Below, in pieces: positions 1-6,693 of a stretch of 17,967 nt of DNA. Each line of letters starts with the position of its first letter. The first letter of the stretch is position 1. Source of the DNA: Phycicoccus jejuensis (lineage in GTDB: Bacteria; Actinomycetota; Actinomycetes; Actinomycetales; Dermatophilaceae); NCBI RefSeq assembly GCF_000720925.1, contig NZ_JOEE01000016.1:1-17967 (forward strand), written 5' to 3'. The position numbers and the translations under genes are program-made. The notes below the pieces were generated by a model, which searched no databases, was not told the origin of the DNA, and saw only the letters and a program-made list of their open reading frames with translations.

Positions 1-1
1 C

Positions 2-634
2 GTGTGTGCCACCGCCACCACCCTGCACACCGGCACCCACGACACCGACCGCGGCCCCGACACCACCCTCCACCTCACCATCCCCCTGACCGACCTCACC
101 ACCACCGACGACACCAGCACCAACAGCGCGACCACCACCCTCACCGCCCTGGCCGGCACAGCCCGGGGCGCCGGGACCGTGCTGGCCACCACCGCCGACG
201 GCACCCTCCTGCCCCCCGAGACCGTCCGCCGCCTCGGCTGCGACGCCGGCCTCCTGATCCACCTGCTGGGCGCTCGCGGCGAACCCCTCACCCTCACCCG
301 CGTCCTGCGCCTCTACACCCGCGGCCAACGCCGCCACCTGCTCCTGCGCGACCGCGGCTGCACCTACCCCGGCTGCACCGCCCCCGCCGCCTGGACCCGC
401 GCCCACCACGTCCTGCACTGGGCCGACGGCGGACCCACCGACACCACCAACGCCGCCCTCCTCTGCCCCCGCCACCACACCCACGTCCACCACCGACGCC
501 TCTGGGCCATCGTCCGAGCACACCCCGACCAGCACGGCAGCCACGTCGCCTGGGACCTCACCCCCGGCTCCTACGACCGACACCTCGCCACCCTCCGCCA
601 CCCACCCGACGACCTGACCGGCACGGCAGCCTGA
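2..634 (+). CDS. HNH endonuclease, DUF222/13E12 family, 3' part (5' end outside window)
   Basis: This is the C-terminal part of an HNH nuclease. The open frame runs in from the left edge, so the true start is not visible and the gene is partial. About 210 residues are present. The HNH/zinc module lies at visible residues 120-165: Cys120 and Cys125, then the motif AHHVLHWADGGPT with its paired His, Asn150, and Cys155 followed by His-His. This arrangement is typical of the DUF222-associated 13E12 repeat proteins that occur in many copies in actinobacterial genomes. The missing N-terminal part would be expected to carry DUF222. The visible N-terminal part is very rich in Thr, Asp and His, and nearly all codons end in C, giving a C-heavy plus strand unlike the genes downstream. 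In vivo role is unknown; multicopy distribution and links to mobile DNA are known for the family. The downstream neighbour is a truncated gene, which suggests a recombination breakpoint here. Confidence 0.85.
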   Translation: MCATATTLHTGTHDTDRGPDTTLHLTIPLTDLTTTDDTSTNSATTTLTALAGTARGAGTVLATTADGTLLPPETVRRLGCDAGLLIHLLGARGEPLTLTRVLRLYTRGQRRHLLLRDRGCTYPGCTAPAAWTRAHHVLHWADGGPTDTTNAALLCPRHHTHVHHRRLWAIVRAHPDQHGSHVAWDLTPGSYDRHLATLRHPPDDLTGTAA

Positions 635-639
635 ACCCG

Positions 640-1020
640 GTGCTGCGCAGCGGCGCCGGGGTGGTGCTCGACTTCGGCTGCTGGTCGCCCGAGGAGCGCT
701 ACGCCATCCGCGCGATCGCCGAGTCGGCCGGTGGGCGTTTTGCCCTCGAGGTCGTCCGGGCGAGCGAGGAGGAACGGCGGCGACGGGCGCGGCAGCGCTG
801 GCTCGACCACCCCGAGACGACGTTCGAGATGACCGAGGCCGACCACGACCGCTTCCCCGCGGCGGTCCGGCTCCCCGACGACGAGCTCGCCGGCGGCCCG
901 CTGCCCGCCCCGCCTGACGGGCACGCGACCTGGCACGGCTGGGCGAGCGAGCGCTGGCCGACTCTGCCCGACCTGTCACCGAGCGACACGGCGGCGACCG
1001 GCCCGGACGCCTCCCCCTGA
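640..1020 (+). pseudogene. 5'-truncated AAA_33-type small P-loop kinase remnant
   Basis: A frame of about 126 residues could start at a GTG codon at 640, immediately after the HNH stop. It resembles only the C-terminal half of the AAA_33/COG0645-type 'predicted kinase' family (usually about 160-180 aa). The matching parts are GVVLDFGCWSPEER, a following E-E-R-R-R-R helix (lid-like arginines), and TFEMTEADHDRF, corresponding to the family pattern VLDFGxWSRxER...TFEITEADL. The N-terminal P-loop (GxxGxGKS/T) and about 60-70 residues are missing, and upstream DNA in this frame is the out-of-frame HNH gene. No ribosome binding site is evident. I therefore call it a gene remnant whose 5' half was replaced by the HNH gene. 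The alternative is a short expressed protein of unknown role. The family match is from pattern memory, not a search. Confidence 0.6.
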
Positions 1021-1037
1021 CGGAGAGCCCGTACACC

Positions 1038-1952
1038 TCACCCGCGGTCGAGGACGAGCCATCCTCCGTGGTGCTCGGTGACCTCGGCGCGCCACCCCTC
1101 GGCGGCCGCACCCCACTCCCGCAGCACCCGCAACGTGACGGCCCACAGGTGCCCGTACTGCTCGCTCGGCGAGTCCTCGAGCGGGACCCCGACCACCACC
1201 CGCGACCGGGCCAGCCGGCACGCCTCGCGCAGCACCTGGGCCGCGTGGTCCGGCTCGAGGTGCTCGAGCAGGTGCACGGCGAGGACCGTGTCGGCGCTGT
1301 CGTCGGGCAGTGGGACGTGGGCCGCGTCGCAGGTCAGCGTCGCGACGTCGACCCCGAAGCGGGGCGCCATCGCAGCGAGCAGCCGCATCGTGCCGCCGGA
1401 GACGTCGGAGGCGGTCACCACCCGCCCGTCGGCCGCCACGCGCAGCGCGAGGAAGCCGAAGCAGCTTCCCAACTCGAGCACGGACCGCCCGCTCACCAGG
1501 GACTCGGCCCGCGCGTAGACCGGGGCGTAGTCACGGATGCAGCCGTGCCCGGCCGGCGCGGCGTTCGAGTTCGGTCGAGGCTCGGCCCGGGCCGCCGCCC
1601 CGACGGCCGCGAGGGTGTTGGCGTAGAACGCCTCCCACGCCACCTCGGGCTCGTCGGCGCACGTCAGCACGACACCGGTGAACACCCGCTCGAAGAGCTC
1701 GGACCCGCGCAGCCACCCCGGCTCGAAGAGCTCGTCCGACAGCAACCCGGCGAGGTCGTCGTCGACCTCGCCCAGGCCGAGCCCGTGCTCGACCACGAGG
1801 TCCGTCCCGTCGTGGACGAGGTCGAAGTGCGGGGTGCGCACCGCGCCCAGCCGCATCCGGCTGTCCGGACGACGCCGGCGCACCGTCACCACCCCGTCGC
1901 GGTAGCAGGACCCGACCACCGGGGCGAGGGCGTCGATGGGTGCGAGGGTCAC
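1038..1952 (-). CDS. mftM: SAM-dependent methyltransferase, probable mycofactocin glycan methyltransferase MftM
   Basis: A 304-aa class I methyltransferase. SAM motif I is at residues 158-168 (VLELGSCFGFL), followed by an acidic-containing strand VVTASDVS (about 178-185), then CDAAHVPLPDDSADTV (about 208-223) and HLLEHLEP (about 227-234). About 140 residues precede the Rossmann fold, longer than in a minimal methyltransferase. I chose the GTG at 1952, whose bases overlap the upstream VWA gene stop in GTGTGA; a longer frame would run deep into that gene. The coupling puts it last in the mno-moxR-vwa operon. MftM of mycobacteria is known to methylate the glucose chain of mycofactocin, and I recall its gene lying near mno/mdo there. 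The MftM identity is inferred from this context and general architecture. The alternative is another glycan or small-molecule methyltransferase. Confidence 0.7.
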   Translation of the reverse strand: MTLAPIDALAPVVGSCYRDGVVTVRRRRPDSRMRLGAVRTPHFDLVHDGTDLVVEHGLGLGEVDDDLAGLLSDELFEPGWLRGSELFERVFTGVVLTCADEPEVAWEAFYANTLAAVGAAARAEPRPNSNAAPAGHGCIRDYAPVYARAESLVSGRSVLELGSCFGFLALRVAADGRVVTASDVSGGTMRLLAAMAPRFGVDVATLTCDAAHVPLPDDSADTVLAVHLLEHLEPDHAAQVLREACRLARSRVVVGVPLEDSPSEQYGHLWAVTLRVLREWGAAAEGWRAEVTEHHGGWLVLDRG

Positions 1953-3475
1953 ACCAGCACCTCCGCCATCCGGTGCGAGAACGACTCCAGCGCACCAAGG
2001 TTGCGCACCACCTCGATGTGGTCGCACGACGGCTCGTACAGCGGCAGGTCGCACCGGCCGAGCGCCCACGAGTAGCGCGGCTCGGGGGTCAGCCACACCA
2101 CGTGCCGCGCCCGACGGGCGATCTCCTCGAACGCGCCGACCGCGGGGTCCTTGCCGTTGCCGCGCCCGTCGCCGATGACGACGACGGTCGTGCGCCGGGT
2201 GATGGCCGAGCCGTACTCGTCGAGGAACTGGCGCAGCACGCTGCCGTAGTCGCTGTCGGCGTCGACGTCGACGACCCCGCCGTCCGCGCGACCGGCCATG
2301 ACCATCGCGAGCGCCTGCTGGACGTGGTGGTCGTCGAAGAGGTCGGTGATCTCGGCGACCTCGTCGACGAACGCGAACGAGCGGACCTTCGACGCCACCG
2401 ACTGCAGCCCGTGGACGAGGTGCAGGGCGAACCCCGACGCGGCGCGCACCGACAGCGAGACGTCGCAGAGGACGAGCAGCTGCGGCCGGTCCTCCCGCTT
2501 GCTCACGAGGACCGGCCGGAACGGGACGCCGTCGTAGCGCATGTTCGAGCGCATGGTCCGCCTGCTGTCGATGACCCCGCGCCCCGCGACGTGCCGCCGG
2601 GGACGGGGCGCCCCCCGCAGCGCGCGCAGGAGCCGGCGCACGGCCTCCTCGAACGCGAGCCGGTCCGACTCCGCGAGGACCTCGGCGCGCGCCACGTCCA
2701 GCTCGCGCTCCTCGACCTCGGCCTGCGTCGCCATGAGGTGCTCGAGGTGCTGCTTGATCCGTTCCGGCAGCGACGCGAGCAGGGGTGCCAGCTGCTCGCG
2801 CAGCCGCGCGACGTCGGGATCGTCCAGCAGCGCCTCGAGCTCGTCGTCCGGCTCGCCGAGCCAGCTGAGCAGCGCCAGCTCCTCGGCGACCGTGAGCTCG
2901 ACGTCGAGCTCGGCGCCGCGCGCCTGCGTCAACCGCCCGGGGGTCCCCGGGTTGTGCAGCCGGGAGGTCGAGACCTGCACGCGCGCGGCCTCGCCCTGCG
3001 GCGTCACGCCGTCCTTGGACAGCACGACCTCGTCGGTCATCGACGCCATGTCGATCTTGTTCGCCTCCTGGTGGAGGTTGTACTGCTGTGCGAGGTCCTC
3101 GGGCCGGAAGAACTCCCGGATGTCCTGCGGCGCACCGTGGCTGTGCCCCTGCTGCGGAGTGTCGGAGAGCTCGTCCGAGATGGTCAGCCCGGTCAGCTCG
3201 CCCTCGTCCGACAGGTCGTCGTGCGCGTGCCCGTGCCCCTCGGCCTCGGTGACGACGGCCCGCAGCCGGAAGAACCGGTCGAAGACGGCGTCGAACACCT
3301 CGAGGTCGCGCCGGTCCTTGACGAGGGTCACGCGCAGCGCCGAGCGCAGCACCTCGCGGTCGGCCATGATGCCCGGCTGCGCCGCCGCCTCGAGCGCGTC
3401 GACCGCCTCCGCGACGCTCACCCGCATCCCGTGCAGGCGCAGGAAGCGGATGAACCGGTGCAGCGAGCTCTCCAC
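1949..3475 (-). CDS. CoxE-like VWA-domain protein, partner of the MoxR ATPase
   Basis: A 508-aa cytosolic protein. Residues about 305-490 form a CoxE-type von Willebrand A domain: the lead-in SRRTMRSNMRYDGVPF, then the MIDAS motif DVSLS (Asp338, Ser340, Ser342) and a later GDGRGN strand end (Asp436). The middle (about 190-285) is acidic and helical. Residues 80-87 read GHGHAHDD and 110-113 GHSH, a small His-rich stretch like that of the ATPase encoded just upstream. VWA/MoxR pairs such as CoxE/CoxD, NorD/NorQ and CbbO/CbbQ remodel or insert metals into target enzymes; by analogy this pair would act on the alcohol dehydrogenase encoded first in the operon. The GTG start at 3475 lies 9 nt after the ATPase stop with only a weak purine-rich site. 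The gene overlaps the methyltransferase start by 4 nt. Confidence 0.88.
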   Translation of the reverse strand: MESSLHRFIRFLRLHGMRVSVAEAVDALEAAAQPGIMADREVLRSALRVTLVKDRRDLEVFDAVFDRFFRLRAVVTEAEGHGHAHDDLSDEGELTGLTISDELSDTPQQGHSHGAPQDIREFFRPEDLAQQYNLHQEANKIDMASMTDEVVLSKDGVTPQGEAARVQVSTSRLHNPGTPGRLTQARGAELDVELTVAEELALLSWLGEPDDELEALLDDPDVARLREQLAPLLASLPERIKQHLEHLMATQAEVEERELDVARAEVLAESDRLAFEEAVRRLLRALRGAPRPRRHVAGRGVIDSRRTMRSNMRYDGVPFRPVLVSKREDRPQLLVLCDVSLSVRAASGFALHLVHGLQSVASKVRSFAFVDEVAEITDLFDDHHVQQALAMVMAGRADGGVVDVDADSDYGSVLRQFLDEYGSAITRRTTVVVIGDGRGNGKDPAVGAFEEIARRARHVVWLTPEPRYSWALGRCDLPLYEPSCDHIEVVRNLGALESFSHRMAEVLV

Positions 3476-3484
3476 GACGCCCCG

Positions 3485-4672
3485 CTAGACCGGTCGCCGC
3501 CGGGCGCCGCCGGTGCGGAACGAGCGCTGGCCCTGGCTGCTCGAGACCTTGCGCGGCTCGGCGGGAGCGGCGCTCGGCGAGCCGTAGTACGCCTCGTCGT
3601 GCCGGCCGGGCTGGTCCTTGCCGGCCCGCACCTCGCGGCCGTCGGGTCCGTCGGCGCCCCCGGGGTCGTCGTGCGCGTGCCCGTGGCCATGACCGTGCCC
3701 GTGGCCGTGACCGCGATCGGCCGGCACGGTCTGGTTCGGGTCGACGAGCCGCGGCAGCTCGCGGGTCGCGAGCCCGAGGTCGCGCTCGTACTTCGTCACG
3801 ACGTTGAGCGTCTCGGCGAGCACCGGCGCCGACAGCTCGGTCACCCCGAGGACGGCGAGGGTGCGGGCCCAGTCGATCGTCTCCGAGATGCTCGGTGCCT
3901 TGCGCAGCTCCAGCTCGCGCAGGCCGCGCACGACCCCGACGAGCTGCTCGGCGAGCGCGTCCGCGAGGCCGGTGTCCTTGGAGCGGATGATCTCGAGCTC
4001 GCGCTCCGCGCTGGGGTAGTCGAGGAACAGGTGGAGGCAGCGCCGCTTGAGGGCCGCCGAGAGGTCACGGGTGTTGTTCGAGGTGAGGACGACGATGGGC
4101 GTCTGCTCCGCGACGAACGTGCCGACCTCGGGCACCGAGACCTGGAACTCGGCGAGCAGCTCGAGGAAGACCGCCTCGAGCGCCTCGTCGGCCCGGTCCA
4201 CCTCGTCGATGAGGAGGACGACCGGGTCCGGCGACGTGATCGCCTCGAGCAGCGGGCGCGCCACGAGGAAGCGCTCGGAGAAGAACACGCTGTCCTGGGC
4301 AGCGATCCGGTCCACCGCCGCGGAGATGTCGGGGGCGTCCTCGACGACCTGCCCGATCTTGTCGCGGAGCATCTGCGTGTAGAGCAGCTGCTTGCCGTAG
4401 TCCCACTCGTAGAGGGCCTTGGTCTCGTCCTGCCCCTCGTAGCACTGCAAGCGCAGCAGCCGCCGTCCGGTCGCGGCGGCCACGCTCTGCGCCAGCTGGG
4501 TCTTGCCGACCCCCGCCGGCCCCTCGAGCAGGAGCGGCTTGCCGAGCGCCGACTGGAGGAAGGCGGTCGTCGCCAGCCGGTCGTCGGTGAGGTAGCCGAC
4601 GTCGCGCAGCCGCTCGCGCGCGTCCTCGACGCTCGCGAAGGTCGTCGGGGTGGGGGCGGGGTCGGTGCTCAC
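3485..4672 (-). CDS. MoxR/CoxD-like AAA+ ATPase with His-Gly tract
   Basis: A 395-aa MoxR-family AAA+ ATPase: Walker A GPAGVGKT (51-58), Walker B VVLLIDEVD (151-159), sensor-1 Asn199/Asn200 in LTSNNTRD, and a paired Arg210-Arg211 in ALKRRCLHLF as arginine-finger candidates. The core ends near residue 310. A C-terminal tail of about 85 residues begins with alternating Gly and His at 321-334 (seven His) followed by Asp-Asp. It continues as Gly/Asp-rich and then basic low-complexity sequence, which is unusual for the family. Start: GTG at 4672 preceded by GGAGGA 8 nt upstream. It lies 106 nt after the methanol dehydrogenase gene, separated by a strong hairpin, and 9 nt before the VWA gene. Known relatives work with a VWA partner as enzyme-activation chaperones. 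Use of the His tract to hold Zn, Mg, Fe or Ni for the dehydrogenase is inference. Confidence 0.92.
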   Translation of the reverse strand: MSTDPAPTPTTFASVEDARERLRDVGYLTDDRLATTAFLQSALGKPLLLEGPAGVGKTQLAQSVAAATGRRLLRLQCYEGQDETKALYEWDYGKQLLYTQMLRDKIGQVVEDAPDISAAVDRIAAQDSVFFSERFLVARPLLEAITSPDPVVLLIDEVDRADEALEAVFLELLAEFQVSVPEVGTFVAEQTPIVVLTSNNTRDLSAALKRRCLHLFLDYPSAERELEIIRSKDTGLADALAEQLVGVVRGLRELELRKAPSISETIDWARTLAVLGVTELSAPVLAETLNVVTKYERDLGLATRELPRLVDPNQTVPADRGHGHGHGHGHGHAHDDPGGADGPDGREVRAGKDQPGRHDEAYYGSPSAAPAEPRKVSSSQGQRSFRTGGARRRPV

Positions 4673-4727
4673 GGGTGGTGTCCTCCAACGTCGTCGGTGG
4701 TGGGCCGTGCCGGGTCGTGCCGTGGGG

Positions 4728-4770
4728 CCGGCGCCACCCGTCCGCAGCGAGCGCGGTCGGGTGGCGCCGG
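4728..4770 (-). terminator. Intergenic hairpin between mno and moxR
   Basis: Perfect 13-bp inverted repeat (4728-4740 with 4758-4770, CCGGCGCCACCCG and its complement). Inside it, after a T-T mismatch, a further 4-bp CCGC/GCGG stem closes on a 7-nt loop. It starts 8 nt after the dehydrogenase stop codon. No T run follows, so it is more likely a partial terminator or an mRNA 3'-stabilising/processing structure than a full intrinsic terminator. It would allow a high dehydrogenase level with lower expression of the chaperone genes (inference). Confidence 0.65.
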
Positions 4771-4778
4771 GGCGTGGG

Positions 4779-6071
4779 TCACGAGATGAGGTCGTCCAGG
4801 TCGCCGTTCATGCAGTGGTCGACGACCGGGCGCACCGTCTCGAAGGTGCACTCCTTGGCGTTGCCCGGGGTGCAGGCGTCACCGAGGACGTGGTTGGTGA
4901 TGCGGTCGACGTCCGCGTCGTCACCGGTGATGACCTTCGCGTTCTCGTAGAACTTCGTCGGACCCTGTCCGAGACGGTTCTTCGAGTAGCTGTCGGCCGT
5001 GACGTCGGTGAACTTCTCGGTGATGCCCACGTCGCGCAGGAGGCGGATGGCCGCCTCGAGCGCGGCGTCCGCGGCCTGCACGTCGGTCATCCCGTAGGTG
5101 TCGACGCCCATCGCCTCGGCCATGTCAGCGAACCGCTTGTACTGGGTCGGCATGTTGAAGGCCCAGACCCGCGGCAGCGCGATCGCGTTGTTCAGCCCGT
5201 GGTGGGTGTCGTAGAACGCCGACACCGCGTGGCTGATCGAGTGGATGATGCCGAGCCCGCCGGAGTTGAACGCCTGCGCGGCGATGTACTGCGCGTACAT
5301 CATCCCCTGGCGGCCGGCGAGGTCCTGCCCGTTCCAGACGGCCTGGCGCAGGTTCTCGGCGGTCAGCTTGATGGCCCGCAGCGCGTTGCCGAGCGAGGGC
5401 TCGAAGTTGAGCCGCGAGACGTAGGGCTCGCTCGCGTGGGCGAGGACGTCGAACCCGCATTGCGCCGTGTAGTCGACCGGGCAGTCGTAGTAGAGCACCG
5501 GGTCGTCGATGGCCAGCGTCGTCACCGACGCGTCGTCGAAGGCGACGTACTTGTGGGGGTTGTCCGGGTCGGTCGTCGTGTCGGTGATGACGTACGCCCA
5601 CGACGTCTCCGAGCCGGTGCCGGCCGTCGTCGACACCGCGATGTGCGGCGGGTTCTTCGGGTTCTCGGACTTGTTGAAGCCCTCGAACTCGTTGACGTTG
5701 CGGCCGTCGTGGGCGACCGCGATGCGCGCCCCCTTGCAGGCGTCGTGCGAGCTGCCGCCACCGATGGACACGAACGAGTCGCACTCGTTGTCCTGGTAGA
5801 GCGAGACCGCGTCCATGACGTTGTAGTCCTTGGGGTTGGACTCGACCTTGTCGTACACGACGACCTCGAGGCCGTGGTACTTCATCGACTCCACGATCTT
5901 GTGGACGACGTTCGTGCCGCGCAGGCCCGACGTCATCACGAGGGTCTTGCGGAAACCCAGCTTGAGGGCCTCCGGACCGATCATCTCGTGCGCCCCGGGA
6001 CCCATGAGGGCCCGCGGGAAGGGGTGGAACTCCTTGATGGGGAACGGTTTGAGCAGCTCGTCGACCTGCAT
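4779..6071 (-). CDS. mno: NDMA-dependent (mycofactocin-linked) methanol dehydrogenase
   Basis: A 430-aa iron-type (group III) alcohol dehydrogenase. The NAD-binding half shows GGGSSHDACKG (104-114) and TTAGTGSETS (148-157). The metal ligands are Asp208 and His212 (GFDVLAHASEP), His277 (GIIHSISHA) and His291 (THHGLNNAIALP). The sequence strongly resembles the actinobacterial Mno/Mdo family, which oxidises methanol (often ethanol or formaldehyde too) with a tightly bound NAD(P)H that needs an external electron acceptor, the artificial acceptor NDMA in vitro and mycofactocin in vivo. Start: ATG at 6071 preceded by GAGGAGGA, 7 nt; a GTG 24 nt further upstream is in frame but has no better site. 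It is the first gene of the minus-strand operon and diverges from mftA across a 237-bp control region. Substrate is inferred from the family; related alcohols are possible. Confidence 0.93.
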   Translation of the reverse strand: MQVDELLKPFPIKEFHPFPRALMGPGAHEMIGPEALKLGFRKTLVMTSGLRGTNVVHKIVESMKYHGLEVVVYDKVESNPKDYNVMDAVSLYQDNECDSFVSIGGGSSHDACKGARIAVAHDGRNVNEFEGFNKSENPKNPPHIAVSTTAGTGSETSWAYVITDTTTDPDNPHKYVAFDDASVTTLAIDDPVLYYDCPVDYTAQCGFDVLAHASEPYVSRLNFEPSLGNALRAIKLTAENLRQAVWNGQDLAGRQGMMYAQYIAAQAFNSGGLGIIHSISHAVSAFYDTHHGLNNAIALPRVWAFNMPTQYKRFADMAEAMGVDTYGMTDVQAADAALEAAIRLLRDVGITEKFTDVTADSYSKNRLGQGPTKFYENAKVITGDDADVDRITNHVLGDACTPGNAKECTFETVRPVVDHCMNGDLDDLIS

Positions 6072-6113
6072 CGGACATCCTCCTCGTTGAGGCACTGGGG
6101 GTCAGCGGCCTCG

Positions 6114-6130
6114 ACGCTAGGAGCGCGGCG
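6114..6130 (-). promoter_or_regulatory. Promoter element of the mno operon (matched to mftA side)
   Basis: On the minus strand this reads CGCCGCGCTCCTAGCGT, ending in TAGCGT, a plausible actinobacterial -10 hexamer 42 nt upstream of the mno start codon. It matches 15 of 17 bases with the plus-strand element at 6234-6250. No clear TTGACA-like -35 box is seen. Core-promoter role is inferred from position and sequence. Confidence 0.5.
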
Positions 6131-6233
6131 ACGGCGTGCATAGACGAGGTCGCGGAAACCGCCCGCCCTGCCCGGGACCCCCCTACCCGGTCCGGCAGGA
6201 GGGCACCGACCGGGCGAGGGGTGGGCGCCCCGA

Positions 6234-6250
6234 CGGCGCGTTCCTAGCGT
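6234..6250 (+). promoter_or_regulatory. Promoter element of the mft operon (matched to mno side)
   Basis: Reads CGGCGCGTTCCTAGCGT, with the putative -10 TAGCGT ending 58 nt before the mftA ATG. It is 15/17 identical to the opposite-strand element at 6114-6130, so the two divergent operons probably share a sigma factor or activator. No good -35 consensus lies 16-18 nt upstream, which suggests activator dependence or an alternative sigma factor (inference). Confidence 0.5.
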
Positions 6251-6254
6251 GGTG

Positions 6255-6269
6255 GGCACGTCCCGTGCC
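6255..6269 (+). promoter_or_regulatory. Palindrome, candidate operator for the mft operon
   Basis: A perfect 6-3-6 inverted repeat, GGCACG-TCC-CGTGCC. It begins 4 bases after the putative -10 TAGCGT and so covers the expected transcription start, a usual repressor position. In mycobacteria the TetR-type MftR represses the mft genes; no regulator gene is in this window. Whether this site binds an MftR homologue is unknown. Confidence 0.45.
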
Positions 6270-6308
6270 GCGGGTCGTGACCACCGACGATGCTGGAGAG
6301 GAGTCGCC

Positions 6309-6419
6309 ATGACCCCCGAGGAGATGGCACAGGAGACCACGGAGGACGAGCGCGACGAGCTGCTCGCCGACACCCTCGTCGAGGACGTGTCCATCGACGG
6401 CATGTGCGGCGTCTACTGA
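6309..6419 (+). CDS. mftA: Mycofactocin precursor peptide MftA
   Basis: A 36-aa peptide with an acidic leader (MTPEEMAQETTEDERDELL) and the diagnostic C-terminus IDGMCGVY. The terminal Val-Tyr is the part that becomes the cofactor: MftC decarboxylates the Tyr and links it to Val, MftE releases the dipeptide product, and later enzymes complete mycofactocin. The leader and the conserved DxxVEDVSIDGMCGVY region are what MftB and MftC recognise in this family. Start: ATG at 6309 with AGAGGAG 6-7 nt upstream. It is the first gene of the operon, 10 nt before mftB. The identity is close to certain because the C-terminal octapeptide is essentially invariant in MftA. It is short enough that automatic gene calling may miss it. 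Confidence 0.97.
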   Translation: MTPEEMAQETTEDERDELLADTLVEDVSIDGMCGVY

Positions 6420-6429
6420 GGCCGGCGAC

Positions 6430-6693
6430 GTGCTCGAGCAGTCCTGGGAGCTGAACGGCTCGGTGGCGATCCGCCCCGAGCCGTTCGGCGCCCTGCTCTA
6501 CGACTTCACCAGCCGCCGGCTCACCTTCCTCAAGGACCCGCGGCTCGTCGCCGTCGTGGAGGGGCTGCAGGCCGCCCCCACCGTGGCCGACGCCCTCGAC
6601 CGCGCCGGCGTCCCCGCCGCCGACCGCCCCGGCTTCGACGCGGCGCTGCGCCGCCTCGCCGACCAGCGGATGATCACCAGGAGGACCGGATGA
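6430..6693 (+). CDS. mftB: Mycofactocin peptide chaperone MftB (PqqD-like RRE)
   Basis: An 87-aa protein of the PqqD/RRE (RiPP recognition element) fold: a beta-rich N-terminus (SWELNGSVAIRPEPFGALLYDF, residues about 5-26), the SRRLTFLKDPRLV segment, and a helical C-terminal half (about 50-83) ending ALRRLADQRMITRR. MftB binds the MftA leader and presents the peptide to the radical SAM enzyme MftC. Start: GTG at 6430, with GAGG formed around the mftA stop about 8 nt upstream. Its stop codon overlaps the mftC start in ATGA, a sign of translational coupling, and the mftC ribosome binding site (AGGAGG) lies inside the mftB end. Length is slightly below the usual 90-110 aa. Confidence 0.93.
   Translation: MLEQSWELNGSVAIRPEPFGALLYDFTSRRLTFLKDPRLVAVVEGLQAAPTVADALDRAGVPAADRPGFDAALRRLADQRMITRRTG

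Noticed and set aside
3665..3712. Nickel-insertion GTPase of the HypB type suggested by the His tract
   Set aside because: The protein has AAA+ MoxR motifs, not the SIMIBI GTPase motifs of HypB.
1940..4789. Very long plus-strand open frame (949 codons) antisense to the VWA and MoxR genes
   Set aside because: It mirrors high-GC third-position bias; the minus-strand frames carry intact Walker and MIDAS motifs, and the plus frame shows no recognisable domain.
6152..6162. GCGG-AAA-CCGC inverted repeat in the mno/mft intergenic region
   Set aside because: Only 4-bp arms in very GC-rich DNA, easily expected by chance.
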